DNA of 64,000 bases from JASHPR01 sp963739645 (GTDB lineage Bacteria; Actinomycetota; Actinomycetes; Streptosporangiales; Streptosporangiaceae). Location: assembly GCA_963739645.1 (NCBI GenBank), contig CAVUBM010000056.1, positions 1 through 64,000 of the forward strand, given 5' to 3'. Shown in pieces: positions 47,852-57,319 of the stretch. A program made the translations under genes and the position numbers. Position 1 is the first letter of the stretch, and every line of letters starts with the position of its first letter. Below the pieces are notes generated by a model. That model was not told the origin of the DNA, did not search any database, and saw only the letters and a list, made by a program, of their open reading frames with translations.

Positions 47852-49210
47852 TCAGAGCTGGGCGAAGGCGTCTTCGAGGACCGACAGGCCCTCGGTGAGC
47901 AGCGCCTCGGAGATGACCAGCGGCGGCAGGAACCGCAGCACGTTGCCGTAGGTGCCGCAGGTGAGCACCAGCACCCCGGCCTGGTGACACGCCCTGGCCA
48001 CCTGGCCTGTGGTCTCCGGGTCCGGCACCAGCGTGCCGGGCTTCACCAGCTCGATGGCGATCATCGCACCGCGGCCACGCACGTCGCCGATGACGGGATG
48101 GGCCTCGGCGAGCTTGCGCAGCCGGGGCAGCATGATGTCGCCGATGCGGCGGGCCGCGGCGGGCAGGTCCTCCTTGCCCATGGTCTCCATCGCGCCGATC
48201 GCGGCGGCGCAGGCCACGGGGTTGCCGCCGAACGTGCCGCCCAGCCCGCCCGGGTGCACGGCGTCCATGATCTCGGCCCGGCCGGTCACCCCGGCCAGCG
48301 GGAACCCGCCGGCGATGCCCTTGGCGGTGGTGATCATGTCGGGCACCACGCGCTCGTGATCGCAGGCGAACCAGTCGCCGGTCCGGCAGAACCCGGACTG
48401 GATCTCGTCGGCGACGAACACGATCCCGTTCTCCCTGCAGAACGCGGCGAGACCGGGCAGGAACCCGTCCGGCGGCACCACGAAGCCGCCCTCGCCCAGG
48501 ATCGGCTCAATCACCACGGCCGCGACGTTCTGCTCGCCCACCTGGGCGTGGATGAGACCGGTGATCACGTCCAGGGCCTCGGCCTGGCAGGCGGCCGGGC
48601 CGCCGGGCCAGCGGAACGGGTAGGCCATGGGCACCCGGTAAACCTCGTTGGCGAACGGCCCGAAGCCCTGCTTGTAGGGCATGTTCTTGGCGGTCATGGC
48701 CATCGTGAGGTTCGTGCGCCCGTGGTAGGCGTGATCGAACACCACCACCGCGGTCCGGCCGGTCGCGTGCCGCGCGATCTTGACGGCGTTCTCGATCGCC
48801 TCGGCCCCGGAGTTGAACAGCGCGGACCGTTTGTCATGGTCGCCCGGCGTCAGCCGCGCGAGCTCCTCACAGACCGTCACGTACCCCTCATACGGGGCGA
48901 CCATGAAGCAGGTGTGCGTGAACCGCTCGACCTGCTCGATCACGCGCTCGACCACGAGCTCGGCGCTGTTGCCCACCGAGGTCACCGCGATCCCGGAGCC
49001 GAAGTCGATCAGCGAGTTGCCGTCCGCGTCCAGCACCACGCCGCCGCCAGCGGCGGTCACGAAGACGGGCAGGACATGACTGAGCCCCTTGGCCACGCTG
49101 CGCTGCCGGCGCTCGAACAGCTCCCGCGACGCGGGCCCGGGGATCTCGGTGGCGATGTGGCGCTGCTGGGCGAGCCCGGGGCCGCCCTTGGTGGTGTCAG
49201 TTGTGGCCAT
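47852..49210 (-). CDS. gabT: 4-aminobutyrate aminotransferase
   Basis: A 452-residue class III aminotransferase moving the amino group of GABA to 2-oxoglutarate. Landmarks are RQRSVAKGLSHVLPVFVTAA, DFGSGIAVTSVGNSAELVVE, ALFNSGAEAIENAVKIARHA, VVVFDHAYHGRTNLTMAMTA, the Asp in NGIVFVADEIQSGFCRTGDW and the lysine in MITTAKGIAGGFPLAGVTG. GFVVPPDGFL and GGLGGTFGGNPVACAAA are characteristic of GabT. Its ATG is at 49210. The PLP enzyme follows 14 bp later, so the two are probably co-transcribed. Confidence 0.92.
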   Translation of the reverse strand: MATTDTTKGGPGLAQQRHIATEIPGPASRELFERRQRSVAKGLSHVLPVFVTAAGGGVVLDADGNSLIDFGSGIAVTSVGNSAELVVERVIEQVERFTHTCFMVAPYEGYVTVCEELARLTPGDHDKRSALFNSGAEAIENAVKIARHATGRTAVVVFDHAYHGRTNLTMAMTAKNMPYKQGFGPFANEVYRVPMAYPFRWPGGPAACQAEALDVITGLIHAQVGEQNVAAVVIEPILGEGGFVVPPDGFLPGLAAFCRENGIVFVADEIQSGFCRTGDWFACDHERVVPDMITTAKGIAGGFPLAGVTGRAEIMDAVHPGGLGGTFGGNPVACAAAIGAMETMGKEDLPAAARRIGDIMLPRLRKLAEAHPVIGDVRGRGAMIAIELVKPGTLVPDPETTGQVARACHQAGVLVLTCGTYGNVLRFLPPLVISEALLTEGLSVLEDAFAQL

Positions 49211-49277
49211 ATCCCTGACGATAGGGCACGAACCCGCATCCCGGCTGAACGGGGTTTACGTCCTCACCCGGCCGGGT

Positions 49278-50504
49278 CTAGAGCTCGTTCTTGACGATCT
49301 GGCCGTTCTTCATGATCAGCTTCAGTGACCGCTGCGGGGTGGTGAGCACCCGGATGTCCGCCAGCGGGTTGCCGTCGACCACCAGCAGGTCGGCCAGCGC
49401 CCCCGGGGCCACGACGCCCACCTCGCCCTCCAGGTTCAGCAGCCGCGCGGCGGTGGTCGTGGCCGACCTGATGAGATCGGCCGGGGGCTGGATCTCGGCG
49501 CGGATGACGAACTCCTGCAGCTGCTGATCGTGCATGTCAGCGAACAGGTCCGTGCCGTAGACGATGGGCAGGCCGGCCTGGTGCGCCATCTCCAGCGCCG
49601 CCATCGCCCCGTGGATCACCTCCCGCAGCTTGACGTCGATGTCGGACGCGAGCACGCCGTCCCGCGACTTGGCGGCCAGGGCCTGGTAGGTCACGATCGT
49701 CGGCACGTAGAACGCGCCATACTGCTTGAACACCGGGATGCTGCTGGAGTCCATCAGGTTCCCGTGCTCGATGCTGCGGACCCCGCACTCCAGGCCGCGG
49801 TTGATGGCCCGGGAGGTGTAGGCGTGGCCGGCCACGTAGATATTGGCCGCCGTGGCCTCTTCCACGATCGCGCGCAGTTCCTCCAGCGAGAACTGGGTGG
49901 AGTCCACCCGGTCGCTGGGCGAGTCGACCGCGCCGCTGAGGTAGACCTTGATGTGATGCGCCCCGCGGCGCACCTCCTCCCGGACGGCCCGCCGAACTTC
50001 GGGGACCCCGTCGCAGATGACCCCGAACGCCGGGGAGTAGTAGTTGTCGTCGTACACCCGGCGGCTGGGGGCCCGCCAGTCACCCGCCCCGCCGGTCTGG
50101 GAGAGCTGCTTCCCCCCGTAGCGGATGCGCGGCCCGGTGAAGTAGCCGTCCTCTACGGCCCGGGCCAGCCCGACGTCGCCGCCCCCGACGTCCCTGATCG
50201 TGGTGAACCCGCGGGCGAGCATGCCCTCCAGCACCCGGCCGGCCCGCGCCGCCACGTAGCTGGGCGGCCACTCGGCCATGGCGAACACGTCCATGTCGAC
50301 GATCGCCGGGTGGGTGTGCGCGTCGATCAGGCCCGGCATGACCGTCCGGCCGGCGGCGTCCAGGACCGTGGCGCCATCCGGGGCGGGCAGGCCGGGGCCC
50401 ACGTCGGCGATCCGGGTGCCGTCGATCACCACCGACTGCCTCTCGGCCAGCACCCCCAACCCGGGATCGAGGACCGACGCGTTGCGCAGGATGGTTACCG
50501 CCAT
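49278..50504 (-). CDS. Amidohydrolase-family protein (imidazolonepropionase/prolidase-like)
   Basis: A 408-residue metal-dependent hydrolase. It has the first metal motif VMPGLIDAHTHPAIV, the bridging lysine in HHIKVYLSGAVDSPSDRVDS, His residues in IYVAGHAYTSRAINRGLECG and VRSIEHGNLMDSSSIPVFKQ, and the catalytic Asp in LPIVYGTDLFADMHDQQ. The end VAPGALADLLVVDGNPLADI is diagnostic of the amidohydrolase superfamily. The subgroup cleaves cyclic amides, dipeptides or related compounds. Convergent spacing leaves 67 bp to gabT in the same direction. Confidence 0.9.
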   Translation of the reverse strand: MAVTILRNASVLDPGLGVLAERQSVVIDGTRIADVGPGLPAPDGATVLDAAGRTVMPGLIDAHTHPAIVDMDVFAMAEWPPSYVAARAGRVLEGMLARGFTTIRDVGGGDVGLARAVEDGYFTGPRIRYGGKQLSQTGGAGDWRAPSRRVYDDNYYSPAFGVICDGVPEVRRAVREEVRRGAHHIKVYLSGAVDSPSDRVDSTQFSLEELRAIVEEATAANIYVAGHAYTSRAINRGLECGVRSIEHGNLMDSSSIPVFKQYGAFYVPTIVTYQALAAKSRDGVLASDIDVKLREVIHGAMAALEMAHQAGLPIVYGTDLFADMHDQQLQEFVIRAEIQPPADLIRSATTTAARLLNLEGEVGVVAPGALADLLVVDGNPLADIRVLTTPQRSLKLIMKNGQIVKNEL

Positions 50505-50528
50505 GACGCCGGGGATTTTACCTGGCGG

Positions 50529-51761
50529 TCAGCCCGCGGCGCGCAGGCCGGGCCGGGGATCGCGGAGCCCGGCCGCCAGCGCGAGCGAGACCGCGGGCAG
50601 CACGACCAGCGCGGCCAGGGCCAGGCGGAGGCCGAAACGGTCGGCCAGGAAGCCGAACAGCGGCGCGGCCAGGCCGCCGATGGAGATGGCCAGCCCGAGG
50701 GTAACGCCGCTGGCCGTGCCGATGCGGTTCGGCAGGTAGTCCTGGCCGAGCGTCACCTGCACGGCGAACGGCAGGTACAGCGCGAGCCCGAAGACCACGG
50801 CCGCGGCGAACGCCACCGGGGCGCTGGGCGCGACGGCCAGCAGAATGAGCGCGGGGATCGCGCACGCGTAGCCGAGGCGTACGGTGGCCACCCGCTGCCA
50901 GCGATCGGCCAGCCAGCCGCCGGTCAGCGAGCCGACCGCCCCGGCCGCGACAAAGACGGTCAGCGCCGCTGAGCCCACCGCGGCGGGCTCGTGGAACCTC
51001 CGGATCACGAACAGCGCCAGCAGCGAGGCCACGCCGAAGTACGCGATCGACCGGGCGGTGACGACCGTGGTGAGCCGGGCGAAGCTCCGCCAGTCATCCC
51101 GGCGCTGCGCCGGCTGGCCGCCGCCCGCCCGCCCGGGTTCCGTCCCGCGGCGGACGGTGCCGCCACGCTGCCAGGGGCGGCGAACGGCCAGCAGCGCGGC
51201 CATCGCCGTGGCAGGCAGCGCGAGCAGCGGCGTGCCGCGCAGGCCGGTCGCGAGCAGGACCGGGGTGACCACCACCGGCCCGAGGGCGATGCCGATGTTG
51301 CCGCCCACCGAGAACCAGCTCATGGCCTGGGTCGAGTCCCCGGCCAGGCCGCGGGCGGTCCTGGTCGCCTCGGGATGGTAGGCGGCGACCCCCAGCCCGG
51401 ACAGCGCGATGGCGAGCCAGGTGATCAGGTAGCTGCTGCCGAGGCCGGACAGGCCCACGCCGATGCCGGCCACGAGCAGGCCGGCCGGGACCAGCCAGCC
51501 CAGCCGGTGCCGGTCGGTCAGCACGCCGAACACCGGCTGGACCGCGCTGGACAGGAACGTGGCCGCGAGCGTGATGCCGGTGAGCCCCGTGTAGCTGTAG
51601 TGCCGGCTCAGGGCCAGGAACGGCAGCAGCGCGGGCACGGCGCCCTGGTACAGATCGTCGACCAGGTGGGTCGAGCTCAGCAGGGCCAGCGCGGCGCCCG
51701 ATCCGGCCAGGAGAGCAGATGTCTGATGACTTGGCTGGTGGAGGGTAAACGGGCGCGTCAT
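50529..51761 (-). CDS. MFS transporter (fosmidomycin-resistance Fsr-like)
   Basis: A 410-residue, 12-helix major-facilitator protein. Early segments are LALLSSTHLVDDLYQGAVPA and LLPFLALSRHYSYTGLTGIT; the motif between helices 2 and 3 is QPVFGVLTDRHRLGWLVPAG. GLGVAAYHPEATRTARGLAG and MSWFSVGGNIGIALGPVVV are hallmarks of the Fsr branch, which exports small polar compounds. I start it at the ATG of 51761, 8 bp past the overlap with the GntR gene's stop (51769). It probably forms a unit with that regulator. Confidence 0.88.
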   Translation of the reverse strand: MTRPFTLHQPSHQTSALLAGSGAALALLSSTHLVDDLYQGAVPALLPFLALSRHYSYTGLTGITLAATFLSSAVQPVFGVLTDRHRLGWLVPAGLLVAGIGVGLSGLGSSYLITWLAIALSGLGVAAYHPEATRTARGLAGDSTQAMSWFSVGGNIGIALGPVVVTPVLLATGLRGTPLLALPATAMAALLAVRRPWQRGGTVRRGTEPGRAGGGQPAQRRDDWRSFARLTTVVTARSIAYFGVASLLALFVIRRFHEPAAVGSAALTVFVAAGAVGSLTGGWLADRWQRVATVRLGYACAIPALILLAVAPSAPVAFAAAVVFGLALYLPFAVQVTLGQDYLPNRIGTASGVTLGLAISIGGLAAPLFGFLADRFGLRLALAALVVLPAVSLALAAGLRDPRPGLRAAG

Positions 51762-51768
51762 AGGACTC

Positions 51769-52461
51769 TCAGGTGTCAATCAAGGACCGCACGGCCGCCG
51801 CCGTGGGGTCGAGGTGATCATGGGTGGCCCGCTCCGCCGCGGCGGCGTCCCCGGCCTCGATGGCGTCGGCCAGCCGGGCGTGCGCGGCGTCGGCCCCCAG
51901 GTCCCCGAGACCGCTGTCGGTCACGACCGCGAGCAGCGCCTCGCGCAGCACGGCCACGAAGGAGTCGAACATCTCGGCCAGCAGCGGGTTGTGCGCGGCA
52001 GCGACCACGGCCCGGTGGAAGGCCAGGTCCAGCTCGATGAAGCGGGCGTCCTTGCCCCGGGCCCTGGCCCGCTCGCGCTCGGCCAGGGCGGCCCGCAGGG
52101 CCGCGATGTCCGCTTCGGTCCGCCGGCTCGCGGCGAGCCGCGCGGCCTGGACCTCGAGGGCCTGGCGCACCTCGTACGCGTCAAGGACCGCGGCCCGGCG
52201 CAGCCTGGGCTCCCAGTCGGCCTCGGGCGTCACGGACCTGACGTAGGTCCCTGACCCCTGGCGCGTGTCCAGCAGCCCCGCGTGCACCAGGGCCCGGACC
52301 GCCTCGCGCACCGTGGAGCGCCCCACCTCGAGCCGCTGGGCCAGCTCGGTCTCGGCCGGAAGGCGGGCGCCGACCGGCCACTGCCCGGACAGCACCTGCT
52401 CCCGCAGCTGGGCCACGGCCAGGTCGACCAGCGGGCTGCGCCGCAGGGAGGTCAGCGGCAC
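51769..52461 (-). CDS. GntR/FadR-family (FCD) transcriptional regulator
   Basis: A 230-residue regulator. The winged helix is VAQLREQVLSGQWPVGARLP, AETELAQRLEVGRSTVREAV and RALVHAGLLDTRQGSGTYVR. The FCD domain is YEVRQALEVQAARLAASRRT, LDLAFHRAVVAAAHNPLLAE and ARLADAIEAGDAAAAERATH, with the usual Asp/His metal ligands. GTG at 52461 follows a palindrome at 52469-52484. Its stop overlaps the start region of the MFS gene, so they are one operon and the exporter is the likely target. Confidence 0.9.
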   Translation of the reverse strand: MPLTSLRRSPLVDLAVAQLREQVLSGQWPVGARLPAETELAQRLEVGRSTVREAVRALVHAGLLDTRQGSGTYVRSVTPEADWEPRLRRAAVLDAYEVRQALEVQAARLAASRRTEADIAALRAALAERERARARGKDARFIELDLAFHRAVVAAAHNPLLAEMFDSFVAVLREALLAVVTDSGLGDLGADAAHARLADAIEAGDAAAAERATHDHLDPTAAAVRSLIDT

Positions 52462-52468
52462 GGCAACT

Positions 52469-52484
52469 CCTCAGTCATATGAGG
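52469..52484. promoter_or_regulatory. Putative operator of the FadR-type regulator
   Basis: CCTCA-GTCATA-TGAGG, 8 bp upstream of the regulator start and about 104 bp upstream of pobA, which reads the other way. It could serve both. Confidence 0.45.
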
Positions 52485-52587
52485 ACTTTACCGCAGCAGG
52501 CGTGCGGGACAGAAATGCCCGCCATGCGCACTCCCGTGCGGTACCCGGCCGGGCCTATTCTCTCAATCGTCAGAAGGGAGCCGTCGC

Positions 52588-53769
52588 GTGCGAACACAGG
52601 TCGCGATCGTGGGCGCTGGCCCCGCCGGCCTGCTGCTGTCCCACCTGCTGCACCGGCGCGGCATCGAGTCGGTCGTGCTTGAGGCCCGCACCCGCGACTA
52701 CGTGGAGCAGCGGGTGCGCGCCGGCGTGCTCGAGCAGGGCACGGTGGACACGCTGGTCGGCTCCGGCGCCGGGGAGCGGCTGCAGCGTGAAGGCCTGGTC
52801 CACCACGGCATCGAGCTGCGGTTCGGCGGGCAGGGCCACCGGATCGCGTTCGAGAAGCTGGTGCCGGGCCGGGCGATCACCGTGTACGGGCAGCAGGAGG
52901 TGGTGAAGGACCTGATCGCGACCCGGCTGGCCGCGGGCGGGCAGATCCTGTTCGGGGTCGAGGACGTGGTGCCGGACGGCATCGACGGCCAGAACCCTGA
53001 GGTCTCGTTCACCCACCAGTCCGAGCGCCGCACGATCCAGGCGGACTTCATCGCGGGCTGTGACGGGTTCCACGGGGTCTGCCGCGACGTGATTCCGGCG
53101 GGCGTGCTCAGGTTCTTCGACAAGGAGTACCCGTTCGGCTGGCTGGGCGTGCTCGCCGCGGTGGCCCCGTCCTCGGAGGAGCTGATCTACGCGAGCAACG
53201 ACCGCGGCTTCGCCCTGCACAGCATGCGCAGCCCCGAGGTGAGCCGGTTCTACCTGCAGGTGGCCCCGAAGGAAGACATCGCCGACTGGCCCGACGAGCG
53301 GATCTTCCGGGAGTTGCGGGCCCGGCTGGAGACGGTGCCCGGGTGGACCCTGAGCACCGGTCCCGTGCTGGAGAAGGGCATCACCGCGATGCGCAGCTTC
53401 GTGACCGAGCCGATGCAGTTCGGGCGGCTGTTCCTGGCCGGGGACGCCGCCCACATCGTGCCGCCAACCGGGGCCAAGGGCCTGAACCTGGCGGCGTTCG
53501 ACGTCACGGTGCTGACCCGGGCGCTCACCGCCTGGTACACCAGCGGAGACGCGTCGCTGCTGGACGGCTACTCGCAGGCCTGCCTGCGCCGGGTCTGGCG
53601 AGCGCAGCACTTCTCCTGGTGGATGACGACGCTGTTGCACACGTTCGACCACTATGACGCCTACGACCGCCGGCTGCAGCAGTCCTACCTGGACTACGTG
53701 TGCAGCTCGGAGGCGGCGTCCACGTCGCTGGCCGAGAACTACGTCGGCCTGGACATGCCGGACCACTGA
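52588..53769 (+). CDS. pobA: 4-hydroxybenzoate 3-monooxygenase
   Basis: A 393-residue FAD monooxygenase hydroxylating 4-hydroxybenzoate to protocatechuate. It has the FAD motif VAIVGAGPAGLLLSHLLHRR, the DG motif FIAGCDGFHGVCRDVIP, and the second FAD motif RLFLAGDAAHIVPPTGAKGL. AGVLEQGTVDTLVGSG, ITVYGQQEVVKDLIATR and SWWMTTLLHTF are characteristic of PobA. GTG at 52588, with AGAAGGGAG upstream. No protocatechuate ring-cleavage genes are in the window. It is divergent from the GntR/MFS pair. Confidence 0.93.
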   Translation: MRTQVAIVGAGPAGLLLSHLLHRRGIESVVLEARTRDYVEQRVRAGVLEQGTVDTLVGSGAGERLQREGLVHHGIELRFGGQGHRIAFEKLVPGRAITVYGQQEVVKDLIATRLAAGGQILFGVEDVVPDGIDGQNPEVSFTHQSERRTIQADFIAGCDGFHGVCRDVIPAGVLRFFDKEYPFGWLGVLAAVAPSSEELIYASNDRGFALHSMRSPEVSRFYLQVAPKEDIADWPDERIFRELRARLETVPGWTLSTGPVLEKGITAMRSFVTEPMQFGRLFLAGDAAHIVPPTGAKGLNLAAFDVTVLTRALTAWYTSGDASLLDGYSQACLRRVWRAQHFSWWMTTLLHTFDHYDAYDRRLQQSYLDYVCSSEAASTSLAENYVGLDMPDH

Positions 53770-53806
53770 GCTGCCCGGCGCCGCCGTCCGCGGGCCGCAG
53801 CCGGCC

Positions 53807-55432
53807 TCAGAGCACGGCAGGCGGCCACAGGTCACGGCGAGCGGCGATCGGATCGCCGGGCCACTCCCGCATAGCGCCCAGGTTGTCGCGGGCCGGGTAC
53901 CTGGCCGCGGCCGGGCCCTCGGCGAACGCGCGCAGCACGTTCGCGGTGACCCGCCGGGCGAAGCTGCCCGCGCGGTTGGTCACGCCGAACTCGCGGTACG
54001 CGGCCGGGGTGAACGCGCCCACCCAGCGCATGGTGCCGGTGTTGAACACCCCGGCGCCGCTGGCGTGCGTGTAGTAGGCCGAGTCCGAGTAACTGTTCAC
54101 GCCGCGGCAGGTCAGCGGGGAGTGGGACAGCACCTGGATGGGACGCTCCACCGGTGAGCCCGGGTTGACCCGGTCGTACTCGATCCCCACCAGGCCGGGG
54201 AACCTGGTGCCCTTCTGCACGCCGGTCCCGGCGAACATCCACGCGTCGGGGGTGGCAACCACGTAGTCGGCGTTGGCGGGGTTGGACTCGTACAGCGTGC
54301 CGACCAGCGACGACTCGGGATCGGGATCCGGCGGCTCCCGGTAGTCGTTGGTGACCAGCGCGTTGTCCTGGCCGTACATCGGGTCCTGCAGGTAGCTGGT
54401 CTTGTAGCAGACAACCTGCCGCTGCGGGCCGAGCGCGCTGCCGGCCAGCCGGATCCGCCGGAACATGCAGTTCGCGCCCAGGAAGGCCAGGTTGACGCCG
54501 GCGTTCCTGGCCGCGGTCACGTGGGCCCGTTCCTCCGGCGTCCAGTACTCGTCGTGCCCGAGCGAGAACAGCGCGCTGGCCCCGTCGAGCAGGTGCGGGT
54601 CCGCGGCGATCTCCAGGCTGGTGACGTACGCGAGCGGCACACCCAGGCGCTCGGCCAGCTGGATCAGCGCCCGCTCGTGGGCCAGGAACGCGGACGCGCC
54701 GTTGGCGTCGAACGGCCGGTCCAGGCTGACCATCAGCGAGCGGTGGTCGTAGTCGGCGACGCCCCCGGGCCCGTTGTACAGGTCATAGCCGCCCCAGCCG
54801 TTGTAGGCCTGCCAGGTGGCGGTGGAGTTCTTGAGCACGACCTTGCCCGCGGCGCTGGCCGACCGCACGGTGACAGGAACGAACCGCTGCGCGCCGGATT
54901 CCGCGTCCAGCCGCAGCAGGTACGCGCCGTCCGGCCAGCCGTCGGTCGGCACGGTCAGCGAGGCGCCCCAGTCGGTCTGCACGGTGTTGGTCACCGGGGT
55001 CACGGTCGGCCTGGCCTGCCGGCGGCCAGGCACGGTCGCCGACTTCCACACCAGCCGGGCCTGGTCACCGCCGTACCAGCCCATCCGGAACGCGCTGACC
55101 ACCAGGGAGCGCGCCGTGGTCGACGCGTACAGCGTGATCGCCTCGCCGGGCAGCACGCTGGACTGCCCCGCGTAGCCCACGATCTCCTCGGGCCGGCCGA
55201 CGTGGGTGATGTTCCAGTCCGGGTCACCGGGGAGCATGTTCTCGCTCACCGGCCGGCGGCGCGCCACGGCCGGGTGGGCGCTGGCCGGCGCCCCACCTGA
55301 TCCCGTGCTGCCTGATCCCGTGCTACCTGACCCCGCTGCCTTCACCGCCGCGACGACCGCTGCCGGCACCGCGACGGCCGCGGCAGCTAAGCCAATAAAG
55401 GCACGCCGCGAATAGAGTCGCCGCAAACTCAT
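53807..55432 (-). CDS. Tat-exported protein with N,N-dimethylformamidase beta-subunit-like domain
   Basis: A 541-residue protein with a Tat signal (RRAFIGLAAAAVAVPAAVVA) and a Gly-Ser linker (SGSTGSGSTGSGGAP). It is followed by an Ig-like segment (SSVLPGEAITLYASTTARSL) and the DMFA2 C-terminal domain: LKNSTATWQAYNGWGGYDLY, VSLDRPFDANGASAFLAHER, GASALFSLGHDEYWTPEERA and NLAFLGANCMFRRIRLAGSA. In the true amidase this subunit helps bind iron; the secreted stand-alone versions common in actinobacteria have unknown function. ATG 55432. Confidence 0.85.
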   Translation of the reverse strand: MSLRRLYSRRAFIGLAAAAVAVPAAVVAAVKAAGSGSTGSGSTGSGGAPASAHPAVARRRPVSENMLPGDPDWNITHVGRPEEIVGYAGQSSVLPGEAITLYASTTARSLVVSAFRMGWYGGDQARLVWKSATVPGRRQARPTVTPVTNTVQTDWGASLTVPTDGWPDGAYLLRLDAESGAQRFVPVTVRSASAAGKVVLKNSTATWQAYNGWGGYDLYNGPGGVADYDHRSLMVSLDRPFDANGASAFLAHERALIQLAERLGVPLAYVTSLEIAADPHLLDGASALFSLGHDEYWTPEERAHVTAARNAGVNLAFLGANCMFRRIRLAGSALGPQRQVVCYKTSYLQDPMYGQDNALVTNDYREPPDPDPESSLVGTLYESNPANADYVVATPDAWMFAGTGVQKGTRFPGLVGIEYDRVNPGSPVERPIQVLSHSPLTCRGVNSYSDSAYYTHASGAGVFNTGTMRWVGAFTPAAYREFGVTNRAGSFARRVTANVLRAFAEGPAAARYPARDNLGAMREWPGDPIAARRDLWPPAVL

Positions 55433-55627
55433 GCCATCCAGGATGACACGGGCAGCGATACCGCGGGGCGGCGATGCCCCTGCGTAGCAGGCCGGCGTGG
55501 CGGAAAGGGCCCGCTCCGGGACAATATGGCTATTAGCATGGCCGCGAGCCGCTGCGGGCAACTGGTGACCGGCGCTGCCAGGCGGACGGTGAAGCTGAAC
55601 CATGCTGTGATCCACAAGGAGCCGTGA

Positions 55628-57319
55628 ATGCTGTCCAGCGCGTCGGCGCGCCTGTCCCACCTGGCCACGGGGGGCCGGCCATGGACAGCCCGGGCCTTGA
55701 CGCTGCTGCGGCGGCACTGGCTCGTGTCCGTGCTGCTGGCCGCCGGGCTGGCGCTGCGGGTGGCGACCCAGCTCGCCTACCAGCCTGCGCTGGTCTACAT
55801 CGACACGCTCAAGTACCTCTACGGGGTCTATCCCGGGGCCGACCCGCTGGGGTACCGGGTACTGCTGAAGGCCGTCCTGGTCGTCGGCGACCTGGGGTTC
55901 GTCGCCGCGATCCAGCACCTGCTCGGCCTGGCCGAGGCGGTCGCGCTGTACGCGGTGCTGCTGCGCCGCGGCGTCTGGCGGTGGCTGGCCGCGCTGGCCG
56001 TCGCCCCGGTGCTGCTGGACGCCTACCAGCTGCAGATGGAACAGATGATCATGCCCGATGTCTGGTTCGAGGCCATGCTCGTGGCCGGTCTTGTCGCACT
56101 GCTCTGGCAGCCGGCGGTGAGCCCGGGCTTCGCGGCCGCCGCGGGCCTGGTCCTCGGCGTGTCGGCCACCTTCCACCAGCTGGGAGAGATCCTGATCGTG
56201 CCCGTGGTGGCCTTCCTGCTGGTGGCCGGCCTGCTGGGGCCCGGCGGCTGGCGCCGGGCCGTGTCCACGTCGGCCGCGCTGGCGGTCGCGTTCCTGCTGC
56301 CGATCCTGGGCTACAGCGGCGTCTCCTACGCCAGGACCGGGCATTTCTGGCTGTCGGGTCAGCAGAGCCACAGCGGCCGGATGGCCGCGGCGGCCGACTG
56401 CGCCACACTGAAGCTGCCTCCGGCGGTGCGGCCGCTGTGCCCGTCCCCGGCCACGGCGGCCCAGGGCCCGGACTGGCTCGAGCACTCAGGGAAGTCGCCG
56501 CTGCACGCCGCCGCGATCCCGCCAGGAACCAGCCGGGAGAAGCTGATCGGGGAGCTGACGTCCGCGGTCGAGCACCAGCAGCCCCTGCGCGTGGTGGCAG
56601 CGATCGCCCGCGACTCGGTGCGCCTGTTCGCCGTGACCCGCGACCAGACCGCCGGGGTCGGGCCGATCGCCCGCTGGCAGTTCCAGGCCAGCTACCCGAC
56701 GTACCCGCCGTGGGTCACTCTCGGCCGCGGGCACGTTATCGTCGCCGGCCTGCAGTGGCGGGTGTTCGGGCCGTTCCGCCCCACCCCGCTGCGGCCGTCG
56801 TACGGCGACCACGCGCACGTCATCCGGCCCCTGGCCACGTTCCTGCGGTCCTACCAGCTCCACGGCGGCTTTACCCCGGGCCCGCTGCTGCTGCTGTTCA
56901 CGCTGGCCGGCCTGGCCGGTTCAGTGCTCGCCATCACGGGGCTGGCCAGCATGGGGCGCGCCAGGACCGGCCGCCGCGGCGGCTCCGGCAGCCGCCAGCT
57001 CGCGCTGGGCAGCCTGCTGTTCACCCTGACCGCGGCCACGGTGCTGCTCGCCCCTGATGTCCTGCAGTTCTCCTGGCGGTACCAGCTCCCGGCCGTGGTC
57101 ACGCTCCCGCCCGCGGGCGTGCTGGGGATCTGCGCGATCGTGAGCCGTTACCAGGCGCGGCGGCAGTCCGGCAGCGAGCGGGTGATCGAGACCTCGGATG
57201 TGGCCTGGTCCCCGGGCCCCGCGGACGGGTCGCAGGTCACGGCCCTCAGCCCGGCGGCGAAGCCGGCCCCCGAGGCCCCGCAGGCACCTGCGTCCGGGAC
57301 GACTCCGGCGGCCACGTAG
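55628..57319 (+). CDS. Multi-pass membrane protein, probable GT-C-type glycosyltransferase
   Basis: A 563-residue protein with about ten membrane helices (LVSVLLAAGLALRVATQLAY first; QLALGSLLFTLTAATVLLAP near the end) and a large soluble loop at residues about 250-420. The luminal-side YIDTLKYLYGVYPGADPLGY resembles the acidic first loop of GT-C enzymes such as the GT39/GT83/DUF families. No catalytic motif is conclusive. Its end overlaps the convergent GT2 gene by 74 bp. The neighbourhood (GT2 enzymes, sulfotransferase, galactan genes) supports a role in envelope glycan assembly. Confidence 0.65.
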   Translation: MLSSASARLSHLATGGRPWTARALTLLRRHWLVSVLLAAGLALRVATQLAYQPALVYIDTLKYLYGVYPGADPLGYRVLLKAVLVVGDLGFVAAIQHLLGLAEAVALYAVLLRRGVWRWLAALAVAPVLLDAYQLQMEQMIMPDVWFEAMLVAGLVALLWQPAVSPGFAAAAGLVLGVSATFHQLGEILIVPVVAFLLVAGLLGPGGWRRAVSTSAALAVAFLLPILGYSGVSYARTGHFWLSGQQSHSGRMAAAADCATLKLPPAVRPLCPSPATAAQGPDWLEHSGKSPLHAAAIPPGTSREKLIGELTSAVEHQQPLRVVAAIARDSVRLFAVTRDQTAGVGPIARWQFQASYPTYPPWVTLGRGHVIVAGLQWRVFGPFRPTPLRPSYGDHAHVIRPLATFLRSYQLHGGFTPGPLLLLFTLAGLAGSVLAITGLASMGRARTGRRGGSGSRQLALGSLLFTLTAATVLLAPDVLQFSWRYQLPAVVTLPPAGVLGICAIVSRYQARRQSGSERVIETSDVAWSPGPADGSQVTALSPAAKPAPEAPQAPASGTTPAAT

